From Branchiostoma floridae (lineage: Eukaryota; Chordata; Leptocardii; Amphioxiformes; Branchiostomatidae): a DNA stretch of 38,201 bases. Of this stretch, positions 1-9,300 are shown one piece after another; position 1 is the stretch's first letter, and each line of letters starts with the position of its first letter. A program made the translations under genes and the position numbers. The notes below the pieces were generated by a model that saw only the letters and a list, made by a program, of their open reading frames with translations, made no database searches and was not told the origin of the DNA. Location: contig NC_049991.1 in assembly GCF_000003815.2 (NCBI RefSeq), forward strand, positions 12,705,260 to 12,743,460, given 5' to 3'.

Positions 1-255
1 CCTGATAAAAAAAAATATATTGTGGACAAAAATGTAAAGACATTAATCATTAAGTAGCACACGATCCCCGGACATACTGGCAGTGATTATAAAATGACAA
101 TTTGAAGTAAGCGTATATGTGCGTATTCCGTACAGTTTTCAAATTACCAGTAGTAGTAACTTTTAAATACTGTAGAAACCTATCCGAAGATGAACATAAG
201 CCACCTAATTCATATCCTAGAATGGACGTCCTTTACAATTTAAAGCCGTGCCCAC
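1..255. other. SDR intron 5 sequence, no feature seen
   Basis: AT-rich sequence running off the left edge. I looked for the Tyr-x-x-x-Lys exon of the SDR on the minus strand and did not find it here. Confidence 0.5.
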
Positions 256-354
256 CTGTGCCGCTCTGAGGCTGCCCATGGTTATGATAGACCCGCCTGC
301 CACCTTGTTCTCTACCATCAGCCGAGAGAACGCCTGCACCACCAGAAATGTTGC
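256..354 (-). CDS. HSD17B8-like: SDR exon 5 (catalytic-serine exon)
   Basis: Acceptor TTTTCCCAG and donor GTGGGC bound 33 in-frame codons starting ATFLVVQAF and ending with [13 protein letters not shown]. This continues the SVNLK of exon 4 exactly as in SDRs, which shows that the kinase gene between them lies inside an intron. The following exon with the Tyr/Lys pair is off the left edge. Confidence 0.8.
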
Positions 355-3300
355 CTGGGAAAACATCATGTCAATCTACGCCATGAGCAACATGAATGAA
401 AGGCACATTATCTTATGTCAACACTGGAAAGTTGAGATGTTTTGACCATCACATAGACAAATTGCCACAGTTCCGCACCACGTCAGTAGAAAGCTGAAAA
501 AAGCGGAACTTTTCCGGCACACAATATATCACACCTTCAACATCTACAAACAGAAGACCCTTTTGAGGATTTACCCGTCTTGAGTGTCTTCCGCTTACTA
601 TCACGGCCATACTTTGCACTAGTCCGGCGGCATAGCTGAAAAAATCAGGCTAATTGTGCACTTTTGTCTAAAAGCACCAAATTTGGCACACACATAGTCA
701 AACATCTTCTAAGCAAATCTAGATATGGAGGCATCTCAATTTCAGCCCAGGAGCACTTTTACAGCACTTTGAATTTAGAGCCCCCGGAAATGGAATACCC
801 ATTTTGGAGATTTTTTTAAGGGGAGGGGCAAAAAACTAAACATCGTCGTTTCTTCTTTAAAATTCATAGGTTGGTAGAACTAGACACTAAAACCACCGAA
901 ATATGTTTCCTTTTTCAATATTCAGCTTTGATAGAAAATTATTAGTCCTCTAATCGGATTTTTTTGGAGATTTTTTCATCAAAAATATATACTTTACTTT
1001 CCAATATCATGCATTTATTCGCATTACCTATAGGGCCTTGCCTGATGATTTAGTCTTACTGTGGGTATCATACGCTGCATATCAAACTTTAAATGGTCGA
1101 AATTCGTCAATGAAATCTGGAGATATGAATGTGTGAAGGATGACACATCTGCCAGCTTGTAGTGACAATATCGTTGCTAGGGCCGTTGCTAAGGCTGTTG
1201 CTAGGGAGGTTTCAGATCGTACTCCACAACAAAACTGATACACAGAACTAACTTTTCTGCAGTATTTTGCTCTGAATACAACTGTAAAAGTATAAGGAAT
1301 AGTCTAAAAATGTTTAACGTTTAGCAGATGCAGAAATATGTTTTTTATACGTTGTTTCTATCAGAATCATTAGCAAAACCGTTGCTAAGGCCGTTGCTAA
1401 GGGGGTACTCAGTCATGTTTCAAGCAAAGACCAGCAGAGAGTCAAGTTCTCTGACACGTAATTTTGCTCCTGTCATGTTGTAAATCACGCATAACTGTGA
1501 AAAATATTATAATTAATTGGAAATGTTAATTTGGGCTCTACATGGGAGATATGAGGATACCTGAAAAGGAATTACGTTGATTTTGCACATTTTCATTTTT
1601 ATTTTTGCTTATTTAGTAGATACCTTACTAAATCACTGCATATATCTAGTATATATGTCCTACACAGTTATAAGGCTCTCCATGGGGGTTACCAGGACTC
1701 CACATAAGTGACACTGATTAATACCCAGGACACATGGATGCAGGATTACGTCATGGATATTGAAAATTTATATCTAGAAACAAGACCATAACAAAGGTCA
1801 AGAACAAGGCTATTCTGGGATGAATGCAATTTTTTGTACTTTTCTTGATCAGGTTCTCTGACACATAAATTTGCTCATGTCATCCTGATAGAAACGTATC
1901 TTGTTGACTTTTGTATAGATGGGTGCCTAAATGGAATTGCACAGGAAAACCAAGCAAACTATGCTAAGGTCGGAAGGTTGGGGTCTGTCAAATTGGGTCA
2001 TTCTTTGTATGTGTGATAACAGTTAGGTATGTAAAACTTTGAACAGCCATATGATTAAAACTGAAAATTACTGAAATTGCGATGGCTACCCTCATAGATT
2101 TGATGAAGATACTCTGATGAAGACACGAACGTAAGGTTAAACATTGTATTTGAACATAGGAAATGGGTTCCCTACTTTTCTGGGCCAAAAAGTGAGGATG
2201 AAACATTGAATTTAAGAGGATATGCTAGGGGATTACTTGAACCACTAAAAGTTTAATCTCTGAAAGTTAGACATTNNNNNNNNNNNNNNNNNNNNNNNNN
2301 NNNNNNNNNNNNNNNNNNNNNNNNNNNNNNNNNNNNNNNNNNNNNNNNNNNNNNNNNNNNNNNNNNNNNNNNNNNNNNNNNNNNNNNNNNNNNNNNNNNN
2401 NNNNNNNNNNNNNNNNNNNNNNNNNNNNNNNNNNNNNNNNNNNNNNNNNNNNNNNNNNNNNNNNNNNNNNNNNNNNNNNNNNNNNNNNNNNNNNNNNNNN
2501 NNNNNNNNNNNNNNNNNNNNNNNNNNNNNNNNNNNNNNNNNNNCGCGTACGTCACTGGATGAAGATTACGTTTTTTTTTCACACCCCTTGCTTTATTTTT
2601 ACCGACGTTTCGGTGACCGTCAACACCATCCCCAGGGCAACCCTGACTGGTGCACAGTGTACGGCAGCTATGGGTGTTGCTGCTTACAGATGAAATACGT
2701 CAGTAGAAACAAAGCAAGGGCTGTGAAAAAATAGTCACATAATTATTCAAGTACAAAAGATGTTTGATAAGGGCATCCTCACAGAGTAACAAAGGCGTCC
2801 ACTATGTTTTACTTTTGAACAGTTGTCTTTAGCCATTTACAGCACAAAGCTCCATTTGCTACAAGTAGTATAAGCCAGGATTTAAGCCTGTGCGCGTCTG
2901 ATTTCTACCGGGGCTCCTTGCACTCGCAGCTAGCCAGCATCTTACAAAACAGTCTTCTTTGTAGCAGCTAGATAAGCAATTGGCTTTCGTAGTTATGGAC
3001 TGAGGTATGAGATTCTTCTCATTAAAATACAAAGAGCAGATGACTTTTTTCGAACTGACACGTCGCTGCAATGCTTAATTACAAGGGAGACGATGGCAAG
3101 TATGATGTGAATTGTTTTGTCCACATTTTCAATTGACATCAGGGTTGGTCAGCTATCTGTGCCCTTCTCCAAATTGTGCTTTAGACCATCAACTTTGGGA
3201 ATCATTCACTACCAAAAATGATTTGAATTATTGAATTGAATTGGGACAGTAGTTACTGTGCTGATTTTGTCTCTGCCAGCAATTTGACTTCACAAACCCT

Positions 3301-6300
3301 CGGGCAGGTAAGGACATTTGCGACCATATTGTAGCATCAATGAAGTGTTCGCTTGTCGTCTGGCTTACGGTAACAGGGAAACCGCAAGGACAGAAGGTGA
3401 AGAGAGACAATTGATTTTCATGAATTAGCAGGAAAGACGCCTAGGTAAAAATGTACTCCTATCTAATAAATGTTACAAAATAACGTCATCACTAAAGTTG
3501 TGCAAAATTTATAGCTTGCACTATTCGGCTAGGATTTAGCGAGTGTGAAAGACACAGACAAACAACCTGGCCCTGCTGGTCACCACAGAAAACACACAGC
3601 CAAGCCAACATAACCCTAACGCTGAACATCATACACACATAAACAGGCCAGGTTCGTTAAAGCAAACTCAATCTATAGGAAATAACTGGTCAAATCATAA
3701 TTGACACTCAAACACACAGAAAACAACCTACATAAACCATAATTACGTCACAGAGTATGTTACCTACGGTCACTCGTTATTGTTGATGCCTGTCAATAGT
3801 TAATTTTCTCATTGGTCCAAACTCCTGTCAACTGATTGTTTTAAGTCAGTTTTTCCCGTTTTTCCCGGTACGATGTACCATACCCATTACTGCCAAGTAG
3901 TGTCTGTACCCCTAGTTAAGTGCCAACACCCCCACAGTAGTGTCAATACCCCCAGTAATGTTAGTTCTCACTGTAGTGTCCATATACCCACAGTAGTGTC
4001 TGATCTGTACCCTCAGTAGTGTCCGTACCCCCTGTAATGCTCATTCATTCTATAGTGTCCCTACCCCCTGTAGTGTCTGATCTGTACCCCCAGTAGTGCC
4101 CGTACCCCCTGTAATGCTCATTCATTCTATAGTGTCCCTACCCCCTGTAGTGTCTGATCTGTACCCCCAGTAGTGCCCGTACCCCCTGCGGTGTCTGATA
4201 TGTACCCTTATCCCCCGTAGTGTCCAATCCTGACCCCAGCAATGTCCGTACCCCCTGTAATGCCTATTAATTCTGTAGTGTCCGTTCCCCCAGTAGTGTC
4301 CTTAGCCCCTGTAGTGTCTGATGTGTACCCCTGTAGTGTCCTTATCCCCTTTAGTGTCTAATCTGTACCCCAGTAGTGTCCGTACCCCCTGTAATGCCAT
4401 TCTGTAGTGTCCATTCCGCCTGTAGTGTCCGTAACCCCTGTAGTGTCTGTACCCCCGTTTTGTCCGGTATCCCAGTAGTGTCCATACCTCCTGCACTGTC
4501 TGATTTGTAGCCTCGTTTTGTGTGAGTTGTATGTTTTCTCGTATTATTTTACCCGCCCAAGAACAATTATATACCAACATCCCAATTAATCCGACATTGA
4601 ATTTTTTTCCAATTGTACCCTCCGTGCAACAATGGACTCTTCCAAATATACCCCCATACTCAATGGACTCTTTCAAGTTGCTCCTCTCTAATCCATAATG
4701 TGATAGCTACATCCACACTGAATTTCAGGTCATTTGGTTTAAATACGAAGGCACAGGAGCTCAAAATATACATTTTTGGTCTAAAAATGGCAAAAAAATC
4801 ACAAAATTAACCATTATAAAGTGGTGTAGGCAAAAGGTATGAATAAAGTCCTGTTTATATATGTAAAAGGCATTCCGACACCAAATTTCAAGTCATTCGG
4901 TCTAATTACCAGGGAACAGGAGCCAAAAATGTACATTTTTGTCTAAAAATGGCATAAAATCCCAATATCAACCATTTTTACTTAAAGTATGCAAAAAAGC
5001 TTGAATGCATTCCTGTGACCATATGTTATAGGCACGTCCATGCCAAATTTCAGGTCATTTGGATTAAAAACCTGGCCACAGAATTTGGTTTTCATACAAA
5101 GGCACAGGAGCCAATAATATACATTTTTAGTCTAAAAATAGCAAAAAATCCCCCAATTCAACAATTTTAGCAATGTTTGCCACAACACAGCCGATATACT
5201 GTCCGCACTTGGCCTACACTACCTTCATACCAAATTTCAGGTCATTTGGTCCTAATACAAGGGCATAGGAGCCCAAAATATGCATTTTTTGTCAAAAATT
5301 GCCAAAAATCCCAAAATAGCACTTTTTTGAAGTGATGTATGAAAAAAGTGTTGATGCTATTCTGGGAGCATATGTTCAATGCATCTCTATACCAAATTTT
5401 TGGTCAATAGGTTTTAATATAAGGACATAGGAGCCAAAAATATACATTTTTAGTCAAAAATAGCCAAATATCCCAAAATATCTCATTATTGAAGTGTCGT
5501 ATGCAAAAAGTGTTGATGACATCCTGAGGGCATATGTTCAATGCACGTCTGTGCCGAATTTCAGATCAGTAGGTTGTAATACCAGGGCACTAAAGCCCAA
5601 AATATACATTTTTGGTCTAAAAATGCCCAAAAAGTGCCATAAAATCAATTCTGGGCAGAACTTGAGATGCCTCCATATCTATTTCTGTTTAGAATACATT
5701 CAACTGCATGTATGCCAAATTTGGTGCTTTTAGACAAATTTGCACAATTTTTCAGCTATGCCGCTGGACTAACGTTGCATTTCTAGACCGAATGGTCCCA
5801 TGGATATTGGATTAATTCTTTCCACCTGCAACCGCATTATGGCAATGTGGCCACTCATACTACTTTTGATTGTCTCTAGTCTACTATGTGGGACCGATGG
5901 ACGTTACAACTTCACTGTTTCTGTTCCTGCAGACGCCAAGGTTGGTACGAAGGTTGTCAACATCCAGAGTTTAATGGAAACGGAGAAAGCGGAACTTCCG
6001 TGTGTGAAAGTGGAAGGAGATCTGTACGGCCGGTTCGACGTAAGTACAAACTGCGTTATTGTGGTCGCCAGGCCGCTAGATTCGTCTGTCCAGTCGGACT
6101 ATCTACTCACAATTCATGTTGGACGACTTCAAAACCGTCGACATCTTGTGGTAAATGTTAAAGTAAACGTGACGTATGTTTCTGGCTATCCACCTGTGTA
6201 TAACGAGACGTGTGAAACACCAGTCAGATCTTGGACGGAGGGCACTGACGAATTTTTGTTCAGCGCTACGATGGCGGCGGAAATCGACACAACTTCAGGA

Positions 6301-9300
6301 GATGTCATGTTTGTTAAGGAGACGCTCAACAAGCCACGTGATGCCTGGGACATGAAAAACCCGAATTTTGTACTCATTACGGGGAATACGTGCCATTTTA
6401 GTGCAGTGTTTGGTGTTCGTGGTCTGAATGACGTCATCATTGCAGCAGAACTGTTTCAATCGCATCACATCAACCGCACGTTTGAAGTGTTCTGTCATGC
6501 AGAATCCGACCAAATGCCCAAGGTTTCCATCCAGCTCTTTTCTACTCAAAGCAAGTACTACAGTAACTTAGATCCTCTTGAACAAGTCGTCCCCAACGTC
6601 ATGGCAAATCTGAAGAATCCACCATTGATCTATCTAGTTTCTGTTGCGTATCCAGCGAAAAGCCTCACGCGTTATAACTGCAAACTTCCATCTTTACAAC
6701 GCCCAATCATGCTCAATAACAATATAGACACAGTAAGTGTAAAACATGTCCAAAGGATCGCTTTAGATATCAACCCCGTCGGTTGTGCACCTGGTAGATA
6801 CGGTCTACTTTGTGACCAGACATGCATCTGTAAAAATGGCGCCCGTTGTCATGGTTTCAATGGCGCTTGTAAATGTACAGATGGGTGGCAAGGTGTGGCC
6901 TGTGACATCCCCAAGCCAGGTGTTTCTGCGACAACGACTCCAAGCGACCCATCTGGCATCTACATTTCTGCTGACATCATCATCCACTGTAAAGTCCATC
7001 ACCTTGACGTCATCACGCTATCACTACGGCTTCCAAACGGATCTAAGTTTGTAAGCCTTGGTTTAAGTCAATTAGACAAACCTGTATTCAACATACAGTC
7101 GAAAGACAGCGGCCAGTATATATGCCAGGTTCGGGACACTCGTCGAAATGTCTTCAATGCGACGGTTGAACTGGACATCGCTAACTGTCCGCCCAACAAG
7201 AAAGGTCAGCTTTGTGAGGAAAGGTGCGATTGCCATCGATTCGCCAGATGTGACCGGTGGTCTGGATGTGTGTGTCCGCCGGGATGGACGGGAATCAGGT
7301 GCGAGACCATATGTCCGAAAGGCACATACGGTAATAACTGTGAGAAGACCTGTAGCTGTCGACATGGGGCGATCTGTAACCATACAGATGGCACCTGTAC
7401 CTGCACAGCCGGTTGGTACGGATCGGACTGTCACGTGCCCTGTCCTAAGTACAGGTACGGACTGAGATGTCAACAAACGTGCACCTGTAAGCACGACGCC
7501 GTCTGCAACAACGTGGACGGCAGCTGCGCATGTGTGGCACCGTGGACAGGAAAAAACTGCAACGAGACACAGCCAACTGGCACCGGATCGGAGCCCTTGA
7601 TAGAAAGCCTTGTCCCTATAGGCTGTGTAATTGTATTGCTTGCTTTTATAGCGAGCATACTGTACAAGAGGAATCTTCTGTGTGGACTTGCCCTCAGGAC
7701 AGACAGAGAGACCGAAGCTCTCTTAGAGATGGAGCAGGTAACGTAAACACTCACGGGTCACTTTTAAACTTGGAAATTATGAACTTCTCATTAGAACTTC
7801 TTATAGAAAGAAAAAGAAAACATTCTCTCGCAAAGGAATCGTGAAACTTCTCGACTGACTGCCATCAACAATATCTACTAGTAAAAAATAAATTTCGCAT
7901 TTAATTCGAAATCCTATTAAATGTCTTCTTGAATCCCGGACGGTGTTATCAAATCATTGGAATGCAAACCCCTCGTAGCTACTAAAGTCAGAGTTACTAG
8001 TAATAAATACAAATTTATTATGCTGAAATTTCCTTCATTGCACTCAATTATGTTGAAAACTTTGAACATTTAGGTAGAGGCGGACCTCGCACAGACCGTG
8101 CGGCCGGGCTGGCTCGGGCGCTGGGAGACGACCAGCCGATACCTCACCCTCGGTGACCTGATCGGACTGGGGATGTTCGGACACGTCATACAGGGCACGC
8201 TGCAAACGTCAGCTGGGGAGATCAGCGTGGCTGTAAAGTCAGTCCGCAGAAAAGACACACTATGTTATCGCAACTTCTACAGGGAGGCGGCCATCTTGGT
8301 AGCTGTGCACGAAGACCAACATCACGACAACTTTCGCTCCAACATTATTCAGCTTCTTGGACTTATCAACGAGTCCTCGCACAAGTACATCCTCTTGGAA
8401 TATGCTTCCAAGGGGAGCCTTCTGCATTTGATGCGACAGGCACGAAGGCAAAACAGGGCACGGTCTTTCCATGACTATCTGCGCTTTGCCATGCACATAG
8501 CCCGAGCTCTTCAGGAGTTGCAACGCTTGGCTATCACACATTGTGATGTTGCCGCTCGGAACGTCCTCATCACTGCTGACGATGTAGCCAAGTTGGCCGA
8601 CTTTGGATTGGCGCGAGACGTGTACGCTACCGTCCAGTACGTCGGTGATGATCACAACGGGAAGGAACAGGTCGCGGAAAACCTAGAAGGTGAAGTATTC
8701 CCCCTGAACTGGATGTCTTTGGAGTCTTTAGAGACTGGGCAGTACACCTGTCAGAGCGACGTGTGGTCCTTCGGCGTGCTGCTCTGGGAGATCGCCACGC
8801 TGGGCCAGGAACCGCGTTACGACGGCAACAACAGACCAAGCTGCCAGAGGCTCGCACGGACCCTCCGGAGGGGAATCCGGCTGAGACGGCCTCCGGAATG
8901 TTCCGGAGAGATGTATGATGTCATGAGCTCGTGTTGGCACGAGCATCCATCAGCTAGACCAAGTGCGGATGTGGTGGAGGAAAGACTCCTGCGGCTGAAC
9001 TTGGCTTTCGAGGTGGAGACTGCTGTGTAGAATTTTCTCAACAATCTTTGGACTTTTCAAGCATTCTAGCAAAATAGTCCAGACGCCATGCACAGGAGAT
9101 GTATGTGTCAAAAGACAAATCATTTATCTATCAATTTCTAGCTGGAAGTTCTAGTTTAAGATTTCACAATTGTTGTTTCTTCACCAAATATACAAGAATA
9201 TCTTACTACACCAGACCTTAAGATTGACGCTGATGATCTTGTCGAACGTCTCCTCGTCCATGTCCAGGAACGCTGTGTGCGTCTGGACTCCCTGTGACGC

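Noticed and set aside
4302-4676. 124-codon minus-strand ORF with Gly-His-Tyr-Arg repeats
   Set aside because: Translation of the TACCCCC minisatellite; no conserved domain.
7072-7494. 140-codon minus-strand ORF
   Set aside because: Antisense shadow of the Ig and EGF coding region of the receptor kinase.
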